Positions 1 to 8,286 of a DNA stretch of 64,000 bases are shown one piece after another. The number at the start of each line of letters is the position of its first letter. Positions within the stretch are counted from its first letter, which is position 1. A model generated the notes under the pieces. It was not told the DNA's origin. It saw only the letters and a list, made by a program, of their open reading frames with translations, and ran no database searches. Both the position numbers and the translations under genes were made by a program. Origin of the DNA: Ruminococcus sp. AF41-9 (GTDB lineage: Bacteria > Bacillota > Clostridia > Lachnospirales > Lachnospiraceae); the NCBI RefSeq assembly GCF_003477525.1, contig NZ_QUDO01000006.1:1-64000 (forward strand). The letters are read 5' to 3'.

Positions 1-161
1 AAATCAAGAAATTGATATTTTAAAAATTTTATTCTTTCAATAACTACAGGGATTCTTTGCGGTTTCACAGGTTTTCACATAATTTATTTGAAGTAGCACA
101 ATAGGTTAATTTATATCCTGATACCAGCAAGTATTTTACTGAAATCCGGAGGTACTTCCTT

Positions 162-878
162 TTGAACATTGCAATCCTTGACGATTCAAAAGAAGATCTG
201 CAGCAGATCAGAAATGTGGTGTCTTCTTATTATGAATCCAGAAATACACAGGCAAACATCCGACTGTTTTCCAGCGCAGAATCTTTCTTTAAAAAATATT
301 CCCCGGGAGTTTACGATCTGGTCATTATGGATATCTATATGGATACCATGACCGGCATGGACGCTGCCAGAAAACTGCGGGAAGCCGATGATCCGGCTGC
401 TCTGATCTTTATTACCAGCAGTGATTCCTATGCAGTGGAGAGTTATGATGTCCGGGCATCTTATTATCTTCTCAAACCTTTTGATCCGGAAAAATTACAG
501 AAAATCCTTTCTTCCCTCCAGATCAGGCAGTCGCAGAATTCCCGCTACATTGAACTGGTTTCTGACCGCACTCCTGTCAGAGTTCCGATCCGCAGTATTC
601 TTTATGTGGACACTTACCGGAATGCGATCCAGGTACATACGGACGCAGGGATCATCCGCTCCTACATAACTTTTCAGAAATTTGAAGAACTGCTGGAAGG
701 AATGAAATGCTTTCTCTCCTGTTACAGAGGATGCATTGTAAATATGGATCACATTGCCGAATCCACAGACGAAGGATTTCTCATGGACAACCAGGAACTT
801 GTGACCATCCGTAAGCGTGGCTCCAATGCCATCAAAAAAGCATATCTGGAATATCTGTTTTCTTCGGATTCCGAATAA
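162..878 (+). CDS. LytTR-family response regulator
   Basis: A 238-residue two-domain response regulator. Residues 1-115 form a receiver domain: acidic pair D7-D8, phospho-acceptor D57 in VIMDIYMD, T85/S86 and K105 in LLKPF. Residues about 128-235 form a LytTR DNA-binding domain with the usual ILYVDTYRN-like and SCYRGCIVNM segments. The start is a TTG at 162 preceded by a good GGAGGT ribosome site about 10 bases upstream. It is convergent with the GHKL-type kinase at 1003-3027, the usual partner class for LytTR regulators, so the two probably form one signalling system although they are not in one operon. Target genes are unknown; the neighbouring surface-protein gene is a possibility (inference). 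Confidence 0.93.
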   Translation: MNIAILDDSKEDLQQIRNVVSSYYESRNTQANIRLFSSAESFFKKYSPGVYDLVIMDIYMDTMTGMDAARKLREADDPAALIFITSSDSYAVESYDVRASYYLLKPFDPEKLQKILSSLQIRQSQNSRYIELVSDRTPVRVPIRSILYVDTYRNAIQVHTDAGIIRSYITFQKFEELLEGMKCFLSCYRGCIVNMDHIAESTDEGFLMDNQELVTIRKRGSNAIKKAYLEYLFSSDSE

Positions 879-1002
879 TTTTTTCGGATTCCAGGTAAAC
901 AGATCCTTCCTGATATGCTTTCTGTGTATTCTATCTGTATTTGGTTTATACTGTATTTGATTTATACTATATTTTATTTGTACTGTATTTTTATATCTTA
1001 CT

Positions 1003-3027
1003 TTATACTTTCTCCGCTGCTTTCACAGGCAGAAAAATATTCACTTTAAAAATCCCTTCTTCTGCACTAAAAACCGCATAACCTCCATTCTTCTGCGCAA
1101 CTTCCATCACAGAAGCAGTTCCGATTCCCAGCCCTCCATGTTTTGTGGAATAAAAACAGTTTTCTTTTCTCTGGATTTCATTGGAATAAGTATTGGAAAT
1201 CTCAATCAGAAGTTTTTTATTTTTTATTCTGGTCAGCACTTTTACATATGGCCTCTGCTGTGTCTCAGACTCAGGTTCTGATACGGGCTCTGAGACAGGT
1301 TCCGATTTTTGTTCAGATCTGTATTGCAGGTTATATTGCGAATTATATTGCTGGTTGTATTGTGATCCGCCTTCTGTTTTCTGTTCTTTCACTGCATCCA
1401 CTGCATTTTCCAGAAGATTTCCGTAAATCTTACACAGATCCGTATCTGAAATCCCGATATCCTGCGGTAGCATCATATCATACTCAAAGGAGATTCCTCT
1501 CTGCTTCAATTCCCCTGCATAGAAATGGATCACAGCATCCACCGCCATATTCCTGCAATAGCAGATTACTTTTTCCTCCTGTGTCATGACAGAGGCATAT
1601 TCCTGCAGATAATCCATCAGTTCTTCATATCTTCCCTGCTGTGCATAGGACATGATCGCGCGAAGATGATGTCTCATATCATGACGCATTTTGCTGATCT
1701 CATCCATCTTTGCAGTCAGTTCTTCATAATGCTGTTTCTGCATCTGAAGCTTCTGCTCCATCTGGCGGCTGTATTCTCCATAGGAAAGCTGGAAACGATA
1801 CGCATTTGCAAGTTCCATCCACAAAGTCAGCCCAACGCTGAACACAAGAACCATAGCACCAAATTCCGGGAACCATCCGCCCAGTATCGGTTCATAAAGT
1901 TTCCAGATCCGGTCCGCTGCCAGGGACGTTCCGTAAACCACGATTCCCACCAGCAGAATATTGCTGTATTTCTGTTGAATATACCGGATACTCCGGAAAA
2001 AAAGATAACACGCGGTCAGCCATTTCATCACTTCAGTAAGCGTTGAGATCAGATACATCCCCCCGGCTGCCTGCATCCGGCTACACAGAAGCTCCGCCAC
2101 GAAGATCAGCACTCCTGCCACAGCAATTGTCAGTGCAAATATTTCCGGCTGCCTGCTTTCATCACCAAATATCCTTTGCTGCACCAGTATCACACACGCA
2201 AACATCAGATAATAAAACAAAGCTTCCAGTCCATAGCACGGCTGCACTCTCACTGCCGCAAATGCATGCAGGACCGGGTAGGAACTATATCCCAGAACAC
2301 AGATACACAGCAGGCAGAAAAATCCCAGTTCCCCTTTTCCGGTTCGCCAGAACATATAGACAGCAAACAGCAGCACAAACATGGTAAGTGCCAGATAAAC
2401 CGCATCGATCATCACAGAAAGTCCTCTGATCAGATTCACACGGAAAGGTGATCCCAGAACCGGCACATACTGAATCCCCGAAGACACAGAGTGCTTATCT
2501 GTCACAGCGATCATAAGCTCCACTGTCCCTTTTCCCTCAAAGGTAAAAACTCTGTTCTGAATCTGCTCTTCATAGTTTTCCTGGTCAGGATTTCCTACCT
2601 GTCCCACCAGATTTCCATTAATATAAAGACGATATGCGGAAAAAATTTCAATCAGGCCGATCGCATATCTCTTTTCCTCTTCCGGAAGTACCAGCATCAG
2701 ACGATAGGTTCCGCTTCCAAACGGCGATCTGTCTTTTTCTCCCAGATCCATGCCTCCATACTCTCCGATGGAAATGTAACGACTGTAATATTCACCTTTG
2801 TGTTCTTTCAATTTCTGAGGTGTCAGCAGAACATCCGGATAATATTCCCACTCTCTGGACAGATAATACAGCGAGTCATTTCCCTGCACATATAAAATGC
2901 CCTGGATCGCCTTGTCGCCTTTTGCTGTATATTTATTGTCAAAACGATACAGCAGAAAAAAGAATCCCATAGCTGCCGCGATCGCTGCAAGGATTATGAT
3001 CAGAGAATATTTTCCGTTTTTTTTCAT
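1003..3027 (-). CDS. 7TMR-DISM / GHKL sensor histidine kinase
   Basis: A membrane sensor kinase of 674 residues. An N-terminal membrane segment (about residues 8-27) is followed by an extracellular beta-sandwich of the 7TMR-DISM extracellular type (about 45-190), a block of hydrophobic segments consistent with seven passes (about 200-410), a coiled dimerisation region and a GHKL ATPase domain. The likely phospho-acceptor is H449 in MRHDMRHHL; the N box is NLLENAVDAV near 537-546 and the G box is GLGIGTASV. I chose the ATG at 3027 because a perfect CCACCTCC/GGAGGTGG ribosome site lies just upstream; the longer reading adds 47 unlikely residues. An odd low-complexity insert rich in Gln/Tyr/Asn and then Ser-Glu-Pro (about 549-592) interrupts the ATPase domain. 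It lies 47 bases after the surface-protein gene on the same strand and is probably co-transcribed with it. Confidence 0.9.
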   Translation of the reverse strand: MKKNGKYSLIIILAAIAAAMGFFFLLYRFDNKYTAKGDKAIQGILYVQGNDSLYYLSREWEYYPDVLLTPQKLKEHKGEYYSRYISIGEYGGMDLGEKDRSPFGSGTYRLMLVLPEEEKRYAIGLIEIFSAYRLYINGNLVGQVGNPDQENYEEQIQNRVFTFEGKGTVELMIAVTDKHSVSSGIQYVPVLGSPFRVNLIRGLSVMIDAVYLALTMFVLLFAVYMFWRTGKGELGFFCLLCICVLGYSSYPVLHAFAAVRVQPCYGLEALFYYLMFACVILVQQRIFGDESRQPEIFALTIAVAGVLIFVAELLCSRMQAAGGMYLISTLTEVMKWLTACYLFFRSIRYIQQKYSNILLVGIVVYGTSLAADRIWKLYEPILGGWFPEFGAMVLVFSVGLTLWMELANAYRFQLSYGEYSRQMEQKLQMQKQHYEELTAKMDEISKMRHDMRHHLRAIMSYAQQGRYEELMDYLQEYASVMTQEEKVICYCRNMAVDAVIHFYAGELKQRGISFEYDMMLPQDIGISDTDLCKIYGNLLENAVDAVKEQKTEGGSQYNQQYNSQYNLQYRSEQKSEPVSEPVSEPESETQQRPYVKVLTRIKNKKLLIEISNTYSNEIQRKENCFYSTKHGGLGIGTASVMEVAQKNGGYAVFSAEEGIFKVNIFLPVKAAEKV

Positions 3028-3074
3028 TACTGCCACCTCCTTTGTTTTATTGCCGCTCAGAGCAAAACTGTCTG

Positions 3075-5468
3075 TCAGTGTCTGCGTTTCTTTCGCCGAA
3101 TGTTTCTCACAGAAATCAGCACTCCTGCCAGTATGACAAGCCCTGCTGCTCCTGCCGCCCATCTCCACCGGATTTCGGATGTCTTCCCTTCTTCCTCTCC
3201 ACGGTCTTCTCCTGATCGTGAAGCTGCTGTGTTCTCTTCCTTCTCCGATCTTGTTTTATCCGTTTCCATTCCATTTTCGTTCTGTAGTACCATTTCAGAC
3301 ACATCTGTCAGATTTTCCTCATCTGCGAGGAAAAAATCTCCGGTTTTTTCTATCTCTACATGAAGGATCTTCTGTTCCTCCATATAACTGACCGTACAGG
3401 TATTTCCCTCTGCATCTTCTGCCACGACAGTTTCCGGCGACTGTACCCCATCAAAGATGGAAAACGGAAATTCCACAACCGTACCCGGAATCTCTGTCAC
3501 TTCCTCTCCTCTGACAAATATCCTCAGGGAAAATGCTGCGTCACTGACTTTCTCGATCCAGACCTGAATCTCATCATTTTCCCCGATCTGCCAGGTATTG
3601 ATCGTTTCTTCCGGAACGGACACAGAAATTCCCTGTTTCTCAAATTTCGCACAGCCATTCTCCTGGATCATAAAAAGCAGTCTTTGTCCGCTGATTACTG
3701 TGATCGTATCGGTGCTTCTCTCTGTAACGGTTGATTCCTCTGTAGCGGAATCAGCGGCCGCTTTTGCGTTAGTGTTTTCTCTGTCTTTAACAGTATTTCC
3801 TCCTACGCTCAAACCTCCAGTGCCATAGGTGCTTCCTGTGTACGTTCCACTGCCGCTATATAAGTCATCCCCGGCATTTTTTTCTGTATACAGACCGTCT
3901 CCCGTATATTGATCTCCATTCATATCGTTTTCTCCATCCCGGGATTCCGGACCGTTTTCCTCTTCCGCAGGTTTTTTCGAAGGAACCGGCGTCTGTGTCG
4001 GCTCTGGCTGTTCCGGATTTTCTACTCCCGGTGCCTTCTGGATGATATCCGGAAGATTTTTTTCATCCCTGTCGGAGAAATTCCGCTCATGCCAGTATTC
4101 ATTTACGATAAAAGAATCATCATACACAAAAGAATAAATTCCGGTACTGCCCTTTTCATAAACAGCACAGATATCGTAACTCTTTCCCTTTTTCAACAGT
4201 TCCCGATAATAAAGCTGAATCCCGCCTGAAGTAATCTCAAACAGTTCTTTTTCAACTTTCTGATAAGCACCTTTATTTTCGCGGATATAAACCTGCATAT
4301 TCTGAAGTTCTTCTGCCGAAAATCCCGTCAGAAGCATCGGAAAATCCAAAACGTCTACATACGGCATACTATAAGTATTGATCTGTGGATCGCCTTTTTT
4401 CTGTACGGAAACATACGCATACGCATTCGGCAGAGTCAGTGTATCTGCCACCTGATATCCTTCCGGTATCACAAAGGTGCCCGTCACCTGATACACGCCT
4501 TTTCGTCCGATATCTACTTCGCTCATATCCCAGGAGGATTCCAGGATCATATCCGGATTCTCAGCACTGTTTTCAAACTGTTCGGCTGTACTCACCGCCA
4601 GCCGGACAGTTTCTTTTAATGTTTTCTCAATCTCTGTCAGACTGCCTCCCACAGGAATCGCATATGCTCCGCATCTGCTCAGAAATTTCTCATCTTCCGT
4701 ATCATAAGAGCGGATATCCGTTTCCGGTTTTCCTATGATTCCCAGTTGGCCCTGCTGATAACTGTAAATCTTCAGTACTCCATCCTTCTGATACAGAAAA
4801 CGCAGGGTTCCGGTCTGTTTCTTTCCATATTTCACCAGAAGAGAATAGGTATTTCCCATCACCATACTCTGGTTGGAAAGATACAGTCCGTCTTCATCGC
4901 AGAAGGCAAATCCTTCCTCCGTCAGATTCATCCACTGTCCCGAATCCTTTTTCAGATAAACTTCCATGGAATCTGCATCTGTGCTCTCCAGCCATGGAAA
5001 AATATAAATCCCCGCTGCCGTCAGCCTGTAATAAGTATTGATATCCGGACTGCCCGGACGCTGCACAGATACGGTAGTCTGCACCTGTGGAATCTCCATT
5101 TCCCCGACTTCATATCCTTCCGGTAATTTCAGACTTCCCCTGATTGTATAAACCCCACACTGTCTCATATTTACGGATTCTGTCTCCCAGTTTACCGGAA
5201 CACGCAGAATGTCATATTCCGTATATACTGTATAAAACACCTCTGACAGCTTTTCTGATATCCCCTGGCTATCCGTATTAACTTCCACTGCCACTGCCGG
5301 AATATCTCCCGGCACCCTGACATTTTTTACTTCTTCAGTTCCTGCTTTGGCAGTTTCTGTTCTTTCTTCTCCTGCGACCAAATCATTTCCCGGAAATCCC
5401 GGCCATGCAGACAAAAAACTGATCAGACAGAAAACTGCCAGTATTTTTACCCATACATTTTTTCTCAT
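3075..5468 (-). CDS. Secreted, membrane-anchored surface protein with two repeat modules
   Basis: A 797-residue protein with an N-terminal signal peptide (MRKNVWVKILAVFCLISFL) and a C-terminal anchor made of a hydrophobic helix (AAGAAGLVILAGVLISV) followed by a basic tail. That is a type I membrane topology rather than an LPXTG anchor; no sortase motif is visible. Two homologous modules of about 200 residues are visible (roughly 60-260 and 300-470), each with a YxVxGxxxxPEGYxV segment, a VSVQ segment followed by INTY, and an FPML/FPWLES stretch, which suggests Ig-like or carbohydrate-binding folds. A Ser/Thr/Gly/Asn-rich low-complexity linker follows, then another beta-rich domain. Function is unknown. 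Its position directly upstream of the sensor kinase suggests that it may present a ligand to, or be controlled by, that sensor (inference). Confidence 0.8.
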   Translation of the reverse strand: MRKNVWVKILAVFCLISFLSAWPGFPGNDLVAGEERTETAKAGTEEVKNVRVPGDIPAVAVEVNTDSQGISEKLSEVFYTVYTEYDILRVPVNWETESVNMRQCGVYTIRGSLKLPEGYEVGEMEIPQVQTTVSVQRPGSPDINTYYRLTAAGIYIFPWLESTDADSMEVYLKKDSGQWMNLTEEGFAFCDEDGLYLSNQSMVMGNTYSLLVKYGKKQTGTLRFLYQKDGVLKIYSYQQGQLGIIGKPETDIRSYDTEDEKFLSRCGAYAIPVGGSLTEIEKTLKETVRLAVSTAEQFENSAENPDMILESSWDMSEVDIGRKGVYQVTGTFVIPEGYQVADTLTLPNAYAYVSVQKKGDPQINTYSMPYVDVLDFPMLLTGFSAEELQNMQVYIRENKGAYQKVEKELFEITSGGIQLYYRELLKKGKSYDICAVYEKGSTGIYSFVYDDSFIVNEYWHERNFSDRDEKNLPDIIQKAPGVENPEQPEPTQTPVPSKKPAEEENGPESRDGENDMNGDQYTGDGLYTEKNAGDDLYSGSGTYTGSTYGTGGLSVGGNTVKDRENTNAKAAADSATEESTVTERSTDTITVISGQRLLFMIQENGCAKFEKQGISVSVPEETINTWQIGENDEIQVWIEKVSDAAFSLRIFVRGEEVTEIPGTVVEFPFSIFDGVQSPETVVAEDAEGNTCTVSYMEEQKILHVEIEKTGDFFLADEENLTDVSEMVLQNENGMETDKTRSEKEENTAASRSGEDRGEEEGKTSEIRWRWAAGAAGLVILAGVLISVRNIRRKKRRH

Positions 5469-5613
5469 GCTTTTTTACTGCGGCGTCAGTCATAAGCGCA
5501 GCCGCTCTTCCTTTCCCCTTCAGAGTAACCCATCCGGTGTCATTCATCAACAGACATAGGATAAACTGCATTTTTTCATGAAAAGTTACATTCCATCAGC
5601 TCCTTACTGCTGC

Positions 5614-6972
5614 TCATCTTTCTGCGTTTCTGTTTTCTGCCGGAAATTTCATAAAATAATATACAACAAACAGCACTGCTGTAATACTCCAGGACACCGG
5701 ATAGCTCAGCATGATCGTATTGATTCCCGGATACATCCTGCCGGCACTGAACAGCCATATAATACGCAGAGAACAGACACCTCCACAGGTAAGGATCATT
5801 GGTACCAGAACTTTTCCGGTTCCGCGCAGTGCCCCGGAAAGAATGCCGATGATCACATAAATAAAATAAGACGGCAGCATAAAGCGGCTCATATGTACAC
5901 CGGCAGCCACCACTGCACTGTCTGTCGTAAATAATCGGTAAATCCATGGTGCCCACACATACATCATGGAAATCATCACTGCAGAACTCACCATACTCAT
6001 GGTCATACATACCCGGACACTTTTTCTCATTCTGTGATACTTTCCGGCTCCGAAATTCTGTCCGACGAAGGTAGTAATGGAAATCGCAAACGCATTGATC
6101 ACCATCCAGAACAGAGCATCAATCTTTCCCAACGTACCCCAGGCAGCCACGGTATCTGTTCCAAGGTTGTTGACAAATACCTGGATCACAATATTTGAAA
6201 TATTATACATCACCGATTCCAGCCCTGCCGGAATCCCGATCCGCAGTACGGACAGAAGCATTCTCCGGTCAAAACGGATCTGATTGAACTTCAGCCTGTA
6301 AATTTCCTGCGTTTTCAGCAGCATTCCGGTCACAATCAGCGCGCTGACCACCTGCGATGCCACAGTCGCCACCGCCACGCCGGTCACACCCCACCTGAAA
6401 AGTACTACAAACAGAATATCCAGTACAATATTCAGCACACAGGTGATGATCAGAACGTACAATGGTCTTTTCGAATCTCCCACCGCACGTAAAATGGCAG
6501 CCCCCATATTATAGATCAGATTAAAAATCATTCCTCCAAAGTAAATATGAAGGTAAATAACTGAATCTTCCACTACATCTGCCGGTGTTTTCATCATCAG
6601 CAATGCCGGTCTGGTGAAAAAAATTCCGGCAATGGTAAGTGCCACACCGACAGCAATGGAAAACGCAAATGCTGTATGCAATGCTTTACTTACATTCTTT
6701 TTATCCTTTGCTCCGTAAAACTGCGAAATCACAACAGCAGCACCAGAGGAAAGTCCCACGAAAAATCCCACGATCAGGTTGGCGATCTGGCTGGCAGATC
6801 CTCCTACTGCCGCAAGTGCTTCCTTGCCTACGAATCTTCCCACTACAATCGTATCTGCTGTGTTGTAAATCTGCTGAAAAAATGTTCCGAATACGATTGG
6901 AAAGAAAAACAGCAGCAACTGCTTCCAGATCACGCCTTCTGTGATCTGATTGATCTTCTCCTTTTTATCCAT
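5614..6972 (-). CDS. MATE family efflux transporter
   Basis: A 452-residue integral membrane protein of the multidrug and toxic compound extrusion family, DinF/NorM-like branch. It has about twelve hydrophobic segments arranged as two homologous halves; the N-terminal FPIVFGTFFQQIYNTADTI and the GKEALAAVGGSASQI segment are typical of the family. It is predicted to export cationic or small organic compounds using a sodium or proton gradient; the substrate cannot be read from the sequence. It is a monocistronic-looking gene, upstream of the surface-protein gene on the same strand with a gap of about 145 bases. A second MATE gene lies at 57897-59240; the two are only distantly similar. Confidence 0.93.
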   Translation of the reverse strand: MDKKEKINQITEGVIWKQLLLFFFPIVFGTFFQQIYNTADTIVVGRFVGKEALAAVGGSASQIANLIVGFFVGLSSGAAVVISQFYGAKDKKNVSKALHTAFAFSIAVGVALTIAGIFFTRPALLMMKTPADVVEDSVIYLHIYFGGMIFNLIYNMGAAILRAVGDSKRPLYVLIITCVLNIVLDILFVVLFRWGVTGVAVATVASQVVSALIVTGMLLKTQEIYRLKFNQIRFDRRMLLSVLRIGIPAGLESVMYNISNIVIQVFVNNLGTDTVAAWGTLGKIDALFWMVINAFAISITTFVGQNFGAGKYHRMRKSVRVCMTMSMVSSAVMISMMYVWAPWIYRLFTTDSAVVAAGVHMSRFMLPSYFIYVIIGILSGALRGTGKVLVPMILTCGGVCSLRIIWLFSAGRMYPGINTIMLSYPVSWSITAVLFVVYYFMKFPAENRNAER

Positions 6973-7051
6973 TCTCTTTCTCCCTCATCCATTTTGCTCT
7001 GACAGCCTGTAAATTATTGCTGTCTCCATAAAATCATTTTCTTTATAATAC

Positions 7052-7091
7052 AAAAAAGCAGGCACCCCATTCTGAAATGGGACAACCTGCC
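7052..7091 (-). terminator. Rho-independent terminator after rpmF
   Basis: On the minus strand a strong stem (GGCAGG...CCTGC, with an inner CCCATTT/AAATGGG-type stem) is followed by a run of six T residues. It begins about 20 bases past the rpmF stop codon and ends the yceD-rpmF transcript. Confidence 0.85.
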
Positions 7092-7112
7092 ATGCTTTGT
7101 AATCATTAAGAA

Positions 7113-7295
7113 TTAGTCTTCAACTTTAATGATTTCCTTTTTGTTGTAGCTTCCGCAAGCTTTGCATACTCTGTGCGGCATCATCAGTTCGCCACATTTG
7201 CTGCATTTTACAAGGTTCGGAGCGCTCATTTTCCAGTTTGCTCTTCTCTTATCGCGTCTTGCTTTGGAAGATTTATTCTTCGGACAGATGGACAT
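7113..7295 (-). CDS. rpmF: 50S ribosomal protein L32
   Basis: A 60-residue basic protein that starts MSICPKNKSSKARRDKRR and carries two CxxC zinc-binding pairs (CSKC and CKAC), as in zinc-dependent L32. It is part of the large ribosomal subunit near the peptidyl-transferase centre. The ATG at 7295 is chosen because it follows a GGAGGTG site and gives the normal family length; the longer open frame overlaps yceD. The yceD stop codon lies 5 bases upstream, so the two are translationally close, an arrangement conserved across bacteria. Confidence 0.97.
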   Translation of the reverse strand: MSICPKNKSSKARRDKRRANWKMSAPNLVKCSKCGELMMPHRVCKACGSYNKKEIIKVED

Positions 7296-7299
7296 TATG

Positions 7300-7827
7300 T
7301 TACACCTCCTTAAATTTACTAAATATATCACTGATAGCTGCCATACGGGGATCCTTAGGTTCCTCGACGCATCCACAAGGACCGTCATTGAGGTTTTTCC
7401 CGCACTGGCTACAGATTCCTTTGCAGTCTTCTCTACATAAAACCTTCAAAGGCCAGCTCATCAGTACCTCAAGATAGACCAGCTGGTCCACATCCAGGTC
7501 CATACCTGTGAGATAAGAACTCTCGTCCAGATCATTCACACGGTCTTCATCCGTAAGCTTCATATCAAGTTTTCGCTCGATCTCCAACGGGATCTCTGTT
7601 GAAACCTCTTCCAGACATCTGTCACAGGGAATACCAACAGTAATCTTACCTGTTCCTTTAATCTCAAGAGTTCTGTCACCTGTATTTGTGATCGTAAGCT
7701 CTACCGGCTCTTTCGCAAGCACCGGAAAAGTTCCTGACCGAAAGGTAATCGTATCCATTCCAAACTCTACAGTTTTCTGAATACACATACCCTCGCTGGA
7801 TGAAATATCTGATAAATGTATCTGCAT
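7300..7827 (-). CDS. YceD/DUF177 family protein, probable 23S rRNA accumulation protein
   Basis: A 175-residue DUF177 (YceD-like) protein. Two cysteine motifs are visible, CDRCLE near residue 75 and CREDCKGICSQCGKN near residue 145, which are the family hallmarks and probably bind zinc. In Escherichia coli and plants the family is linked to 23S rRNA accumulation, and the gene is very commonly just upstream of rpmF, as here. A consensus sigma-A promoter lies about 30 bases upstream of the start, so this is the first gene of a two-gene operon. Confidence 0.93.
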   Translation of the reverse strand: MQIHLSDISSSEGMCIQKTVEFGMDTITFRSGTFPVLAKEPVELTITNTGDRTLEIKGTGKITVGIPCDRCLEEVSTEIPLEIERKLDMKLTDEDRVNDLDESSYLTGMDLDVDQLVYLEVLMSWPLKVLCREDCKGICSQCGKNLNDGPCGCVEEPKDPRMAAISDIFSKFKEV

Positions 7828-7853
7828 ACTTTTCTCCTATCCACACTTGTTTT

Positions 7854-7882
7854 ATTATACATACCGTCTTTACTTTTGTCAA
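7854..7882 (-). promoter_or_regulatory. Consensus sigma-A promoter for yceD-rpmF
   Basis: On the minus strand there is a perfect TTGACA (7877-7882) and a perfect TATAAT (7854-7859) separated by 17 bases. It points at yceD, whose start codon is at 7827. A ribosomal-protein operon is a fitting user of such a strong promoter. Confidence 0.9.
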
Positions 7883-8082
7883 CGATAAATTAGAAAAATT
7901 TCACATTTTGTCAAGTAATATTCCTTTACGGGATATTTTCTCATATAAGCGTATACTTCCCGGGCATTCTTCAGCCTCAGCCATCTGACAGCTTTCCATA
8001 CACCCGGACTGATCTGCAAAATCGGACTGATAAAACATCTGCCGATCTGCTTAAACATTCCCGCAAAGCACGAAAGACAAAG

Positions 8083-8109
8083 AAAGGTGCCTCTGTCAGA
8101 TGCACCTTT
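8083..8109 (-). terminator. Hairpin downstream of ackA, probable terminator
   Basis: An 8-bp perfect stem AAAGGTGC / GCACCTTT with an 11-base loop. Read on the minus strand it is followed by a T-rich stretch (CTTTGTCTTTCG), so it probably ends transcripts from ackA. It lies about 175 bases beyond the ackA stop codon, with other inverted repeats between. Confidence 0.6.
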
Positions 8110-8120
8110 CCCTTCTATAT

Positions 8121-8187
8121 AAATATAGTTTCATTCAACTATATTTCTCTTGTCCGGACATTACACAGACACTTTATTATTGTCTGT
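8121..8187. repeat. Two further inverted repeats downstream of ackA
   Basis: The 455 bases between yceD and ackA hold no gene. Besides the promoter and terminator listed separately, they contain a perfect 10-bp AT-rich inverted repeat AAATATAGTT / AACTATATTT (8121-8130 and 8137-8146, 6-base loop) and a 7-bp stem ACAGACA / TGTCTGT (8165-8171 and 8181-8187) followed by TTTT on the plus strand. They may be mRNA 3-prime-end structures or a protein-binding site; no function can be assigned. Confidence 0.5.
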
Positions 8188-8247
8188 TTTATTTATAATC
8201 TGCTGAATCTGCACGAACAGAAGTACCGTGATACCGGATTTCCGATA

Positions 8248-8286
8248 GTCAGACGGATAACATCATCCGCTCCCTGATTCAATTAA
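8248..8286. repeat. Short nested-palindrome repeat, copy 1
   Basis: This copy reads GTCAGACGGATAACATCATC then CGCTCCCTGATTCAATTAAA and touches the ackA stop codon. It matches the consensus of a short repeat found at several gene borders in the window: an outer TCAGGC/GCCTGA pair around an inner GCGGAT/ATCCGC pair. Confidence 0.6.

Noticed and set aside
5576..6010. 144-codon frame overlapping the end of the first MATE gene
   Set aside because: It is the same strand in another frame inside a conserved transporter region, with an unrelated Cys/Ser-rich composition.
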